A stretch of DNA of 64,000 bases from JAFNAG01 sp963824985 (GTDB lineage: Bacteria > Acidobacteriota > UBA6911). Location: contig CAWGRQ010000047.1 in NCBI GenBank assembly GCA_963824985.1, positions 124,001 through 188,000 on the forward strand, written 5' to 3'. Every line of letters begins with the position of its first letter. Position 1 is the first letter of the stretch. Both the position numbers and the translations under genes were made by a program. Under the pieces are notes generated by a model. That model was not told the origin of the DNA. It ran no database searches and saw nothing but the letters and a program-made list of their open reading frames with translations. Shown here piece after piece: positions 51,394 through 61,728 of this stretch.

Positions 51394-53343
51394 TCATTCG
51401 GCCGGAAGGAAGTTGCACAGCCGGGCATAATCCTGCGTCAGCGGCGCCGGGGGCAGGCTTCTCCGGAATGTCTGCCCATATCGCCTGGTCATGATCCGCT
51501 TATCAAGAAGAGCAAGAATGCCGCGATCGGTCCGGCTTCGTATGAGTCTCCCCATCCCCTGCTTGAGGAGAATGATCGCTTCCGGGATCTGGTAATCATA
51601 AAAGGCATTGCCCCCGGATTCATTCATGTGCCGTATGCGCGCCGCAACCACCGGATCGCTGGGAACCGAGAATGGGAGCTTGTCAATCACCACACAGCTG
51701 AGCTGCTGCCCCTGCACGTCCACCCCCTGCCAGAAGCTGGCGGTGGCAAACAGTATGGCGTTAGGCGTATTGCGGAATTCCTCCATCAATCCGCTTCTGC
51801 TTCTCTCCCCTTGCAGTAACATGGGATAGGGCAGACGCGTTTGCAGCGATCGATAGATCGCCTGCATCTGCGCATGGCTGGTGAACAACACGAAAGCCCG
51901 CCCCCGGCTGGCCTTGAGAATCCGCTCCAATTCCACGCACGCCTGCTCCGCCCACCCCTCTTCTCTAGGTTCCGGAATCTCCCGCGGCACATAAAAAATC
52001 GCCTGTTTGGAGAAATCGAAGTGCGAATCCAGAATCAGCTCCCGACATTGCTGCAGTCCCAGGCGGGAGCGAATGAATTGAAAGTTACCTCCGGTAGACA
52101 GCGTCGCGGAGGTGAGGATGGCGCTGTCCACGTGGTTGAACAGACGATCCGCCAGCAGAGAGGCAACCTGGATCGGCGAGGCCCACAAAAAGACCCCGCG
52201 TCCCCTGGCCTCATACCAGTAGACGTGGTCGGTGGAAACGGAATCCAGAATGGCAATCAGCTCGTCGTGAAGCTCCACGCAGCGACGCTGCAAAGCCTCC
52301 AGGGCATCGCTTTGAACGTGCAGGCTTTCGAGTCCCGCATGGATAACCGACAGCTGCGTAAGCAGCTTCCGGTAGGGTTCCACCGGCGCCGTGGCCTGCT
52401 GTGGACCGCGCCGCATCTCGAGGCCGTCACCCAGCTCCGAGAGCGGGAAACGCCCCTCTCTGGCCCGAAAGGCATGAAAGAACTCGACGGAATGCGCCTC
52501 AAGCCGGCCCAATTGATCCGGAAGCAGCGTGGAGGGCGCTCCCGCCTCCGCCAGCGTCCGCGTAGCATCGCGGACAAATTCGCCCAATCGGAAGTTGCTG
52601 ACCATAATGCCGAAGTACTGGGTGACGATATCCTCGAGTTCATGGGCTTCATCAAAAATAACGGTTGCGTATTCAGGCAGGACCGATCCGAAATCGCCTT
52701 GGCGTAGCGCCAGGTCGGCAAAAAACAGATGGTGATTCACAATGATAACATCTGACTGCAGCGCCCTCTGCCGCGTCCTGGTGATAAAGCAGGTCTCGAA
52801 GTCAGGACATTTCTGTCCCGTACAGGTCTCACGGCGCGCATCGAGATGGTGCCATAATTGAAGGTCGTCAGGCAGGTCTGCCAACTCCGCCCGATCTCCC
52901 GTCTCGGTACGCCCTGCCCAGGCTCGAATGGAAGCCAGATATTCCGGATCGTGGCGGGAGAACAGATATCCCTCCGAGGCGATTTCCGCTAACTTCTTCA
53001 GACACAGGTAATTGCTCCTGCCTTTGACATAGCAGGCGGAGAGTTTGCGGCCCAGGGCCTTTTCGACAAACGGCAGGTCCTTGAAAAAGATCTGCTCCTG
53101 CAGGTTCTTGGTGCCGGTCGAAATGATGACGCGCTTGCGGCTCGAAAGGCACGGCAGCAGGTATGCAAGGGTCTTTCCGGTTCCCGTGCCGGCCTCCACA
53201 CACAGGTGGTGGCGTTCATTCATGGCCTCGGCAACCGCCTGAGCCATTTCTACCTGGCCGGGACGGAATTCATATTTCGGGTGAGCGCGTGCAATCGGCC
53301 CGTCCGGGCCCAGAATCTCGCTCAGATCCATGGCAGGAATCAT
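51394..53343 (-). CDS. ATP-dependent DNA helicase, DinG/XPD-like
   Basis: 649 residues of superfamily 2: Walker A E-A-G-T-G-T-G-K-T, Walker B D-E-A-H (F-D-E-A-H-E-L-E), a four-cysteine iron-sulfur site (C-Y-V-K, C-L-K-K, C-T-G-Q-K-C, C-F-I) between motifs I and II, and motif VI near Q-G-M-G-R-L-I-R-S. These mark an iron-sulfur helicase that unwinds DNA or R-loops 5' to 3', probably in repair. ATG 53343 is used; ATG 53331 is possible. Confidence 0.88.
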   Translation of the reverse strand: MIPAMDLSEILGPDGPIARAHPKYEFRPGQVEMAQAVAEAMNERHHLCVEAGTGTGKTLAYLLPCLSSRKRVIISTGTKNLQEQIFFKDLPFVEKALGRKLSACYVKGRSNYLCLKKLAEIASEGYLFSRHDPEYLASIRAWAGRTETGDRAELADLPDDLQLWHHLDARRETCTGQKCPDFETCFITRTRQRALQSDVIIVNHHLFFADLALRQGDFGSVLPEYATVIFDEAHELEDIVTQYFGIMVSNFRLGEFVRDATRTLAEAGAPSTLLPDQLGRLEAHSVEFFHAFRAREGRFPLSELGDGLEMRRGPQQATAPVEPYRKLLTQLSVIHAGLESLHVQSDALEALQRRCVELHDELIAILDSVSTDHVYWYEARGRGVFLWASPIQVASLLADRLFNHVDSAILTSATLSTGGNFQFIRSRLGLQQCRELILDSHFDFSKQAIFYVPREIPEPREEGWAEQACVELERILKASRGRAFVLFTSHAQMQAIYRSLQTRLPYPMLLQGERSRSGLMEEFRNTPNAILFATASFWQGVDVQGQQLSCVVIDKLPFSVPSDPVVAARIRHMNESGGNAFYDYQIPEAIILLKQGMGRLIRSRTDRGILALLDKRIMTRRYGQTFRRSLPPAPLTQDYARLCNFLPAE

Positions 53344-53442
53344 TTCGCCTTCACGCTGGAGATGACCACAAACAGAGAAGTGCCCACATAATCCCGCAAG
53401 TCGGAACAGCTTTGGGAACGCCTTTCTCGGAGGAATATCCGG

Positions 53443-54705
53443 CTATCGACTCGCTTGGGCCGCTATTCTGGAAGCATACAGCGGGAACCGGGCAGTAAGC
53501 GCCTGGACTTCTCCGCGCACATTCATCAGGACTTCGTCGTCCGCGGGCGCGCGCAAAACGCGGCCGATCAAGCGGCCGATGATCTCCATTTCGCCTTCCT
53601 TCATGCCCCGAGTCGTAACCGCGGGGGTGCCCACCCTGATCCCGCTGGCCACCATCGGCGGGTTTTTATCGAAGGGAATGGCATTCTTGTTGACGGTGAT
53701 GTGGGCCTTTTCGAGAGCCTGCTCGGCATCCTTGCCGGTCACGCCCCGGCTGTAAACATCTACCAGCATCAGGTGATTATCCGTTCCCCCCGAAACCAGT
53801 CGGAATCCCTCTGCCAGCAGCGTCCGGGCAAGAGTCTTGGCGTTAGCCACGATCTGGCGTTGGTATTGGGCAAACCCGGGCTGCAGGGCCTCCTGCAGGC
53901 AAACTGCTTTGGCGGCAATAACATGCACCAGAGGCCCCCCCTGAGTGCCCGGGAAAACGGCCTTATCCAGCTCCTTGGCAAACTCTTCACGGCACATGAC
54001 CAGGCCGCCGCGCGGCCCCCGCAGCGTCTTGTGCGTAGTCGTGGTCACAAAGTCCATGTGAGGAAAGGGGCTCGGGTGGAGGCCGGCCGCCACCAGACCC
54101 GCAACATGGGCAATATCGGCCATGCTGTAAGCGCCTACTGAGCGGGCAATCCCGGAGATTCGCGCAAAGTCAAAAAGGCGTGGGTAGGCGCTGGCGCCGC
54201 AAACTATAAGGCGCGGCCTATGCTCCTCCGCCAGGCGTTCCATTTCCGCGTAATCGAGAATCTCGGCATCCGGGGTGACGCCGTAAGAATGTACCTTGTA
54301 CATCTTTCCGGAGAAATTGAGGGGATGACCGTGGGTCAGGTGCCCGCCGTGGGCGAGACTCAGACCGAGGATCGTGTCGCCGGGTTTGCAAACCGCCATG
54401 TAAACCGCAATATTGGCCTGGGTCCCCGAATGTGGTTGCGCATTTACGTGCTCGGCGCCAAACACCTTGCGGGCCCTTTCCCGGACCAGCGTTTCCACCT
54501 GGTCCGCGAATTCGCACCCTCCGTAATAGCGTTTTCCCGGATAACCTTCCGCGTACTTATTGGTGAAAACCGATCCCATGGCTTCAAGAACCGCTTCACT
54601 GACGAAGTTTTCCGAAGCGATCAGCTCCAACGTCTGGTTCTGCCTTAGGGTTTCGGAAGCAATCGCCGCCGCGACCGCAGAATCAACCTCTTGGAGAGTG
54701 GTCAT
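53443..54705 (-). CDS. glyA: Serine hydroxymethyltransferase
   Basis: 420 residues. The PLP lysine lies in T-T-T-H-K-T-L-R-G-P-R-G-G. L-I-A-S-E-N-F near residue 30 and Y-A-E-G-Y-P-G-K-R-Y-Y-G-G are family marks. It converts serine plus tetrahydrofolate to glycine and methylene-tetrahydrofolate. ATG 54705 follows GGGGT at five bases; the GTG at 54711 is an alternative. No other folate gene is next to it. Confidence 0.95.
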   Translation of the reverse strand: MTTLQEVDSAVAAAIASETLRQNQTLELIASENFVSEAVLEAMGSVFTNKYAEGYPGKRYYGGCEFADQVETLVRERARKVFGAEHVNAQPHSGTQANIAVYMAVCKPGDTILGLSLAHGGHLTHGHPLNFSGKMYKVHSYGVTPDAEILDYAEMERLAEEHRPRLIVCGASAYPRLFDFARISGIARSVGAYSMADIAHVAGLVAAGLHPSPFPHMDFVTTTTHKTLRGPRGGLVMCREEFAKELDKAVFPGTQGGPLVHVIAAKAVCLQEALQPGFAQYQRQIVANAKTLARTLLAEGFRLVSGGTDNHLMLVDVYSRGVTGKDAEQALEKAHITVNKNAIPFDKNPPMVASGIRVGTPAVTTRGMKEGEMEIIGRLIGRVLRAPADDEVLMNVRGEVQALTARFPLYASRIAAQASR

Positions 54706-55241
54706 GTTCACCCCATTTCACATGAAGATTGCGATTTATGAATCCCGGCAAAGCCTCTTGGCAGGATCCGCCGGTTCGGATCCTGCCGCTGAACCAGGGA
54801 TCAGTCTACAGCACCTTCCTCCGGGCCGGAAGTATGAAGGATGGGATCCGGCAGATCCTCGCCTTTGGATTGCCAATCCTGGACGGCTCGGGGCACACTG
54901 GCCGCATGGGTTTCGCCTTGCGAGCGGGCGGTTAGGGCCTGTGGTCAGAGACCGCAAAAAGCCGCCACGGATTCCACAGATTTTATCAAGGCACTCCAAA
55001 AAGGCATTGTTGCCTGCAGCCCCGGAATGCAGGCCAAGATCACGACATCATTTGGTGCTCCTCGTTATGCGCATGCCCCATGCGCATGAAACCATGGAAT
55101 CCGCAGCCGCTTCTGAGGGGACTAAACCATTACCTGCCTGCGTGAATTACTCCGGCCCGATCCCGTTTGGGCTTGACTGCAGGGGCGGGTCCCCTAGAAT
55201 TAACCATCTGTATAATTACTTACGACGGCAAGGAGCCTGAC
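54706..55241. other. Intergenic region between glyA and proS
   Basis: It holds a fragment GGTTAGGGCCTGT near 54930 that resembles one end of the family A elements, and a hairpin ATGCGCATG/CATGCGCAT near 55068-55088. No coding frame is supportable. The glyA and proS promoters should lie here, but no clear -35/-10 pair is recognised. Confidence 0.4.
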
Positions 55242-56947
55242 ATGCGCTGGTCCAAAACGTTCATTCCGACTCTGCGTGACAATCCTGCGGACGCGGAGTT
55301 CCCCTCTCATCAACTGTTGATTCGCGGCGGCTTCATTCGCCAGCTCGCCGCCGGAATTTACTCTTATCTTCCGCTGGGGCAGCGCACCATGCTCAGGATC
55401 ATGAACATCGTCCGCGAAGAGCTGGATTCGACCGGAGCGCAGGAGTTTTTTCTGCCGGCGCTGCACCCGGCGGATCTCTGGCAGGAATCCGGACGATGGA
55501 ACGACATGGGCGACAACATGTTTCGCCTCAAGGACCGTGCCGACCGGGATCTGTGCCTCGGCATGACTCACGAGGAAGTGTTCACCGATATCGCCCGCAA
55601 GGAGATCCGTTCCTACAAGGACCTGCCTCAGATCTGGTACCAGATCCAGACCAAGTTCCGCGACGAAGCGCGGCCGAAGTCCGGGCTGCTGCGGCTGCGC
55701 CAGTTCATCATGAAGGACTCTTACTCGTTCGACGTCGACTTCGACGGACTGGACCGCAGCTACGAATCGCATCACGATGCGTATTGTCGGATCTTACACG
55801 CGTTGCGGATTGAAGTTCGTGGCGGTCGAGGCAAGCTCGGGCGCGATGGGCGGAAGTCAAGTCGCAGGAATTCATGGTGCGCACGGATGCGGGAGAGGAT
55901 TTCGTCGTCTCCTGCAAATGCGGCTACGCCGCCAATCTCGAACGGGCCTCATCGAGAATCGCCCCGATTGTCGATCAGCCCGCGGACGCGCGCCCCGCGC
56001 GAGGTTCACACGCCGGGCCAGAAGACGATCGCCGAAATCGCCGTCTTTCTCAAGGTCTCCCCTGCACATCAGATCAAGTCGCTGGTTTACATGGTCGACG
56101 ACCAGCCGCATCTGTTCCTCGTGCGCGGCGATCATCAGTTGAACGAATCCAAGGTCTTGGCGGCGTCGGCGACCATGCAGGCGCGCACCGCACACCCAGA
56201 GGAGATTCGCAACGCCTTCGGGGCGGATGCGGGCAGCCTGGGACCGGTGGACGTAAACACATGCCCATTTTCGCCGACGTGGAACTCAAGGGACCGCCGG
56301 AACCTGACCTGCGGCGCCAACAAGAACGACAACCACCTCCAGGGAGTCACGCCGGGCGAGCATTTCGAGGCGGTCTGGGCGGACCTGCGCACGATCGAAA
56401 AAGGGGAAGGCTGCGTCCAGTGCGGCACACGCTCTGGACGTGTACCGAGCGGCGGAAGTCGGGCACATCTTCAAGCTCGGCATCAAGTATTCCCAGAGCA
56501 TGGGAGCGATGATCCTGACCGCGGATGGGAAGCAGACTCCAATCGTGATGGGGAGCTACGGCATCGGCATGGAACGGATCATGACCTCCGCGATCGAGCT
56601 GTTCCACGACCAGGACGGCATCATCTGGCCGGTTTCGATCGCGCCCTACACCGTCGTGATCACGCCGGTGAATTACAAGGAGGACCTCAAAGCCGCCGCC
56701 GACAACCTATACGCGGAACTGAGCGCCGCCGGCGTCGAAACCTTGCTCGATGACCGAACCGAACGCCCGGGGGTGAAATTCAAGGACGCCGATTTGATCG
56801 GCGTGCCTTTCCGGATCGTGCTCGGCGCCGAAAAACTCAAGCAGGGCAAGGTGGAACTCTTCACGCGCTCCACCCGAAAAACCGAACGTGGAACTCGCCG
56901 CATTGGTTCCGCAACTCAAGGATCGGATCGCAGCGGCACTTCAGTAA
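55242..56947 (+). pseudogene. proS: Prolyl-tRNA synthetase, frameshifted (probable sequence errors)
   Basis: The pieces in order spell one ProRS of about 568 residues: N-terminal catalytic block (L-A-A-G-I-Y-S-Y-L-P-L-G, F-I-M-K-D-S-Y-S-F-D, intact to about 55795), Y-T-R-C-G-L-K-F-V-A-V-E-A, M-V-R-T-D-A-G-E-D-F-V, H-T-P-G-Q-K-T-I-A-E-I (editing insertion domain), M-P-I-F-A-D-V-E-L, L-T-C-G-A-N, then G-I-G-M-E-R and the anticodon-binding domain to V-P-Q-L-K-D-R. About seven single-base shifts are needed, near 55796, 55855, 55990, 56260, 56290, 56420 and 56890. An essential gene with this many shifts is far more likely to be mis-sequenced than dead. Confidence 0.85.
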
Positions 56948-57080
56948 TTCGAGGACAGGCTGTCCGCATTTTCGCCAAGCTCCACATGGCCCGTTCTGTG
57001 CAGCCGCAGACCAACTATAAAAGCGGCGGCATGCCAGGTTATGGCCCGCGCCCATGTCCCGAAACTTGGCGATTTCCCTT

Positions 57081-58031
57081 TTACTTGGCGCGGGGGTGGC
57101 AGGAGCGGTAGACGCGGACGAGTTGCTCGGTGGAGACGTGGGTGTATTTCTGAGTTGTGGACAGGCTCTCGTGACCCAAGAGTTCCTGAATCGATCGGAG
57201 ATCCGCCCCGGCATCCAGCATATGGGTTGCGAAGGTATGGCGCAAGGTGTGCGGATGTACGTGCAGATCGCTGCGCCAGCCGGCGGACGTGAACATCGAC
57301 GATCCCGGCCACACCCCGGGTGGTCAACCGGCCGCCTCGGCAGTTGAGAAAAATGGGATCGCCCGTCGCGTTCGCCTCCGTTTCGGCCAGACCCCGGGCA
57401 GATAGCTGCCGGACGGATGTCAGAAAAACGCACGAATCGCGCTCGCTGCCTTTCCGTCCGAAGGGCACTATCCTCTCCTTGCGGCCCTTCCCGAGCACGC
57501 GTATGAAGTCTCCCCTCCAGATCGAGCGCTTCGCTAGTCCAAGCCCACCAATTCACTGACCCGAATCCCGGTCGCATAGAACAGTTCGAGGATCGCCAGA
57601 TCGCGGGCGCCGAGCATATTTTCGTCTTCCGGGGTCTCGATCAGCTCAATGACTGCATCTCGGCGGACAGGTGCTCCGGCAGGCGCTTCTCCTGTTTCGG
57701 CGACGCCACATTCTTCGCGGCGTTGTCGGCGATCACACCCTGGCCGGCAAGGTATTTCATGAAGGAACGGAGTGTCGCCGAGCTTTCTCGCAACCGACGA
57801 CCTGCGATTTCTTCGCTGGTAGAGAACTCCGAGGAACTCCCGTATGGTCAGGTTGTCGATTTGATCCAGCCCCGGTTCGGGCCGGGGATCTCCGGAGGCC
57901 GTGTGCGTAAGGAAATGATGAAACTGGTACAGGTCGGAACCGTAATTGCGCAATGTGTGCGGCGATGCATTTCGCTGATAATGAAGATGAGCGAGAAACT
58001 GTTCGATCCAGGAAGCCAATGTCAGCGCCAT
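57081..58031 (-). pseudogene. xerC: Tyrosine recombinase XerC, frameshifted (probable sequence errors)
   Basis: The pieces give a ~316-residue site-specific recombinase: N-terminal core-binding domain (F-L-A-H-L-H-Y-Q-R-N-A-S-P-H-T-L), then T-G-I-R-V-S-E-L with the first catalytic Arg. V-L-G-K-G-R-K-E-R-I-V-P-F (Lys strand), H-T-L-R-H-T-F-A-T-H-M-L (H-x-x-R), G-H and Y-T-H-V with the nucleophile Tyr follow. At least five frame changes occur between about 57300 and 57800. XerC resolves chromosome dimers with XerD at dif. It starts five bases after the trmFO stop, the order known from many bacteria. Confidence 0.85.
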
Positions 58032-58035
58032 CCGG

Positions 58036-59425
58036 TTATTCCAACTCCGCCCGAGAGCCGACCACCATCCCATCCATGGCCGTCCCGGCCCCCAGGGATT
58101 CAATCCACGCATCCATAAACCGGAGGGCCTCATCCACCTGGAGGCGGTGGCGTTCCTTCCGATCGCGGATCTTCCGGATCTCGACCGGGGCTTCGGGCAG
58201 CAGGCCGAAGCTGACATTGGCCGGCTGGAACTGCTCCCGCGCGACGCCCGTGATGTAGTGGACCAGGCTGCCGCACGCGGTCTGGCGGGGCGGAACCGCC
58301 AGCGGCGTCGGCCTTGAACCAGCCGTGCTGCGTTCATGCCGGCCAGCAGTCCGGTAGCTATCGATTCCACATAGCCTTCCACTCCGCAGATCTGCCCGGC
58401 AAAGAACAGGTCATGCCGTTTCCGCGCCTGGAGAGTCGCTTCCAGCAAAGCCGGCGCCAGCAGGTAGGTGTTTCGGTGGATCTGGCCCATAACGGAGGAA
58501 CTCCGCGTTCTGCAGACCGGGAATCATGCGGAAAACGCGCCTCTGCTCCGGGAATCGCAGGTGGTTTTGGAAACCGACCAGGTTATAGCTGTCGGCCATC
58601 AGGTTCTCCCGTCGCAGTTGCACCACCGCGTAAGGACGGCGGCAGGTGCGCGGATCGATCAGGCCTACCGGTTTCATAGGGCCGAAACGCAGCGTATCGA
58701 CGCCGCGCCGGGCCAGCTCTTCGATGGGCAGACAGCCTTCGAAATACAATGCCTTTTCAAAATCGCGGATCTCGGCCGATTCGGCCGCCGACCAGCGCTT
58801 CATAGAAAGCCGCGTACTCCGGCTGCGTCATCGGGGCGTTGAGGTAATCATCGCCCCCCTTGCCATACCTGGAGGCGGCGAATACCAGGCTTCGATCGAT
58901 CGTGGCGGCATCCACAATCGGTGAGATGGCATCATAAAAATAGAGATGCCCTTCGCCGGCAAACTCCGCAATCGCCGCCGACAGTGCCGGAGCCGTCAAC
59001 GGCCCGGTCGCCACGATCGTGACACCATCGGGGGGAAGCCCGGCAACTTCATTCCGGATCACCTCAATGCCGGGCACTTCAAGAATTGCTTCCGAAGCCC
59101 TGTGGGCGAACAGCTCGCGATCGACCGCCAATGCCTGTCCCGCGGGCAGACGGACATCATCCGCAATCCGCAGGAGCAGGCTCCCCAATCTCCGCAATTC
59201 CTCCTTCAGCAGAAAGGGTGCGGTCCCAGGTTGATTCGACTTCAGCGAGTTGCTGCAGACGAGTTCCGCGAGATTCCCCGACCGGTGCGCCGGCGTCATG
59301 ATAACCGGCCGCATTTCGTGCAGGCGGACGTGCAGCCCGGCGCGCGCAGCCTGCCAGGCAGCCTCCACCCCGGCCAGCCCTCCTCCGATGATCGTGACAT
59401 CCGGCTTCAATGTTCGCGCTCCCAT
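58036..59425 (-). pseudogene. trmFO: TrmFO, folate-dependent tRNA methyltransferase, frameshifted
   Basis: Start ATG 59425, then V-T-I-I-G-G-G-L-A-G-V-E-A-A (FAD site), N-S-L-K-S-N and L-V-G. Another frame continues I-R-D-F-E-K-A-L-Y-F-E-G-C and G-P-M-K-P-V-G-L, and a third I-H-R-N-T-Y-L, F-A-G-Q-I-C-G-V-E-G-Y-V-E-S. The last piece ends V-G-S-R-A-E-L-E and TAA at 58036. The family makes 5-methyluridine 54 in tRNA using methylene-tetrahydrofolate, matching glyA upstream in metabolism. At least four shifts, near 58490, 58300, 58150 and 58800, split a ~460-residue gene. Confidence 0.87.
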
Positions 59426-59460
59426 TCCGCCTTCGTCCCGCCCGGACTCCGGCAACTGCC

Positions 59461-59871
59461 TCACTCGTCATCCCGACGATTCGGATCAAATCGGAGCGCC
59501 AGGGAGTTGATGCAGTAACGCAAGCCCGTCGGCGCGGGCCCATCCTCGAAGACATGCCCGAGGTGGCTGTCGCAGCGGCTGCACAGGACTTCCACCCGAT
59601 GCATGTAATGGCTGGAATCGTCCCGGGTGCTGATGGACCCGGGGTCGGATGCGGCTGAAAAACTGGGCCAGCCGCAACCTGAATCGAACTTGTCGGTGGA
59701 TGAAAAGAGTTCGCCGCCGCAGGCCGCGCACCGGTAGACTCCGGCATCTCGCGTCTGCCAGTAAGCACCCGAGAAAGGCCTTTCGGTCCCCTTCTCCCTG
59801 AGCACCCTGTATTGCTCGTCCGTGAGAAGCGTCCTCCATTCGGAATCAGGCTTCATGATCTTGTTACTCAT
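59461..59871 (-). CDS. msrB: Peptide-methionine (R)-S-oxide reductase
   Basis: 136 residues. Zinc ligands C-A-A-C and C-S-R-C, the G-W-P-S-F substrate motif, and the catalytic Cys in R-Y-C-I-N-S. MsrB reduces the R-epimer of methionine sulfoxide in proteins. ATG 59871 has GGAGCGAGAACC before it. It lies 35 bases from trmFO on the same strand, so probably one transcript with the xerC cluster. Confidence 0.93.
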   Translation of the reverse strand: MSNKIMKPDSEWRTLLTDEQYRVLREKGTERPFSGAYWQTRDAGVYRCAACGGELFSSTDKFDSGCGWPSFSAASDPGSISTRDDSSHYMHRVEVLCSRCDSHLGHVFEDGPAPTGLRYCINSLALRFDPNRRDDE

Positions 59872-59937
59872 GGTTCTCGCTCCCCGGAAGACACTAGTCA
59901 TGAATATGCTGCCCGCACGACGCGGCCGGTTGCGAAA

Positions 59938-61650
59938 TCACCTGGTCGAGAGGTTCAGGGCGTCCTTAACCGCAATATTATGGGCGGCAAACGTGTCGCC
60001 CACAGCCTTATCCATGGCAATACGGCTCATGATCCAGGCGATCTTCGCCTGCAGCAACACATTCTGAGCGGTCTGAAGATCCCGCTGGGCTTCAAGAACG
60101 AATCGGGTTGTGCTCGCACCGAGCATGTACTTGTCCTGCTCTCCCTGCAACCGCTGCTGCTGGTAGCGCACGGTGACCTCGGCGGCTTCGGCACTGGCCC
60201 GGTTCAATTCCAGGGCGTCATATGCCTGGCGCACTTCCAGGGCGATCTGCTGGCGCAGGGAGCGCAGGCCCTCCTCCCCCTGGTTATAGGTGATCTTCGC
60301 CTGGGCATTGCTGACCCGCGCCTGATCATTGCCTATGGGGACACGAAAACTGAATCCTAGGGTGTATCCGATGTACCTGCCGCTGAACAACGAATCGAAG
60401 GAATTGCCCAATCCCCCGGGTTGGATGCCGGTGATCGGCGCCCCGAAAATCCCCTGTGAGTAATCGCGGAGGATTTCGTTGCCGCCCAGGCCGTATTGCG
60501 AATAGCTGGCCGTAAAGTCAAGCGTCGGCCGCAACTGGTTCTGCGTGTAATCCATCTGAACCTTATTGTTCCGTTGATTGATAAGCTGCTGTTTCACCTC
60601 GGGCCGATCCTCCAGGGCGCGCTGGATCGCCTGGACCACATCGGTTCTGGGCGGCAGCGGCGGCTCGGGCCGGCTCGTGGGAACTATCACCGCCGCAATC
60701 ATGTCGGGGTCCGGTTGCGACGAAATCAGTTTCTTGAGCTGGTTTTCCACCAGGCGGCGGCTGTTGCGGGCCGCAATGACCTGCTGGTTGCGGCTGGCCA
60801 CCTCCGCCTCCGCCTGCAGAACATCCAAGGGGGCCATTGTGCCTACCTGTTCCTGGATTTGGGTCTGCTCCAGCACCGTCTGCGCCAGCTTCAGCGAGGC
60901 CTCCTTCACCCTGATGTCTTCATCGTTGAACACCAGGCCCCAGTAGGTGTTCAAAACGTTGTTAATGATGGCCGTCGTCCCTGCAACAAAGCTCTCGAGG
61001 GACACGTCGTAGTTGTTCCGCGCGATTATCAGAAATCGGGCGCGGCTGAGCTTGCCGAAATCCTTCAGGAGATGCTGAGTGATGCCGATGCTCCAGGTTG
61101 TGGAAATGGATGGATTCAGGCTGTTGAAATAGCTGTTGGTGCGCAATCGCGTCGTGTTGAAAGCGAGATCCAGATCCAGGCCGGGTTCAAACGGCTTGTG
61201 AACGTTGACGCTGTACAGATTGTTCAGATTGAGCAGAGTCGTTCCGCCCTGCAGAGCGCTGGTGGAGGGGGTGACCGCCCGGCCTATGTTGCTGTTGAAC
61301 AATACGGTCGGATTCAGCACCGCACGCCCCCCTTCAATCCCCCACAGAGTGAAGTACGGGTTATACCGCAATACGTTGATGTCGACGTTGTTCTCCAGCG
61401 CGAGACGCACCGCGTCTTCGTCGGAAAGCTGGATCTTACCATCGCGGATCATGCCTCCCAGCGCGCTGTCTCCGCGCAAAGCGAGGTCACGGACCGACGG
61501 CGACTCGTAGTCGTTCCGGAAAATGCGGGAAAAGGAATTTCCCTGCCGCTGAGCAGGCGGCACGTCCTGGGCATACAGGGACAAAGCGAGCAGGATGCAG
61601 ACGCTCGCGGCCATCATCCGACCTGGCCAAGGGTATTTTGCTTGAGTCAT
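59938..61650 (-). CDS. TolC-family outer membrane protein
   Basis: 570 residues: signal peptide (M-A-A-S-V-C-I-L-L-A-L-S-L-Y-A-Q-D), then the helical-barrel region of outer-membrane efflux proteins with coiled-coil helices (L-K-L-A-Q-T-V-L-E-Q-T-Q-I-Q-E, Y-Q-Q-Q-R-L-Q-G-E-Q-D-K-Y-M-L-G). It forms the exit duct for an efflux pump or type I secretion. No adjacent inner-membrane pump gene. GGGGGAGATT precedes the ATG. It lies downstream of ntrX on the same strand, 78 bases away. Confidence 0.86.
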   Translation of the reverse strand: MTQAKYPWPGRMMAASVCILLALSLYAQDVPPAQRQGNSFSRIFRNDYESPSVRDLALRGDSALGGMIRDGKIQLSDEDAVRLALENNVDINVLRYNPYFTLWGIEGGRAVLNPTVLFNSNIGRAVTPSTSALQGGTTLLNLNNLYSVNVHKPFEPGLDLDLAFNTTRLRTNSYFNSLNPSISTTWSIGITQHLLKDFGKLSRARFLIIARNNYDVSLESFVAGTTAIINNVLNTYWGLVFNDEDIRVKEASLKLAQTVLEQTQIQEQVGTMAPLDVLQAEAEVASRNQQVIAARNSRRLVENQLKKLISSQPDPDMIAAVIVPTSRPEPPLPPRTDVVQAIQRALEDRPEVKQQLINQRNNKVQMDYTQNQLRPTLDFTASYSQYGLGGNEILRDYSQGIFGAPITGIQPGGLGNSFDSLFSGRYIGYTLGFSFRVPIGNDQARVSNAQAKITYNQGEEGLRSLRQQIALEVRQAYDALELNRASAEAAEVTVRYQQQRLQGEQDKYMLGASTTRFVLEAQRDLQTAQNVLLQAKIAWIMSRIAMDKAVGDTFAAHNIAVKDALNLSTR

Positions 61651-61728
61651 AATCTCCCCCGAATCTTTCCATCGCCTGGGCGCCGGGCCTGAGCCCTGGC
61701 CCGCACTCCCAGGGACCGCGGAGTCGTT

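Noticed and set aside
54925..54950. Third family A element
   Set aside because: Only about 14 bases match one end (GGTTAGGGCCTGT); no second arm or body is present.
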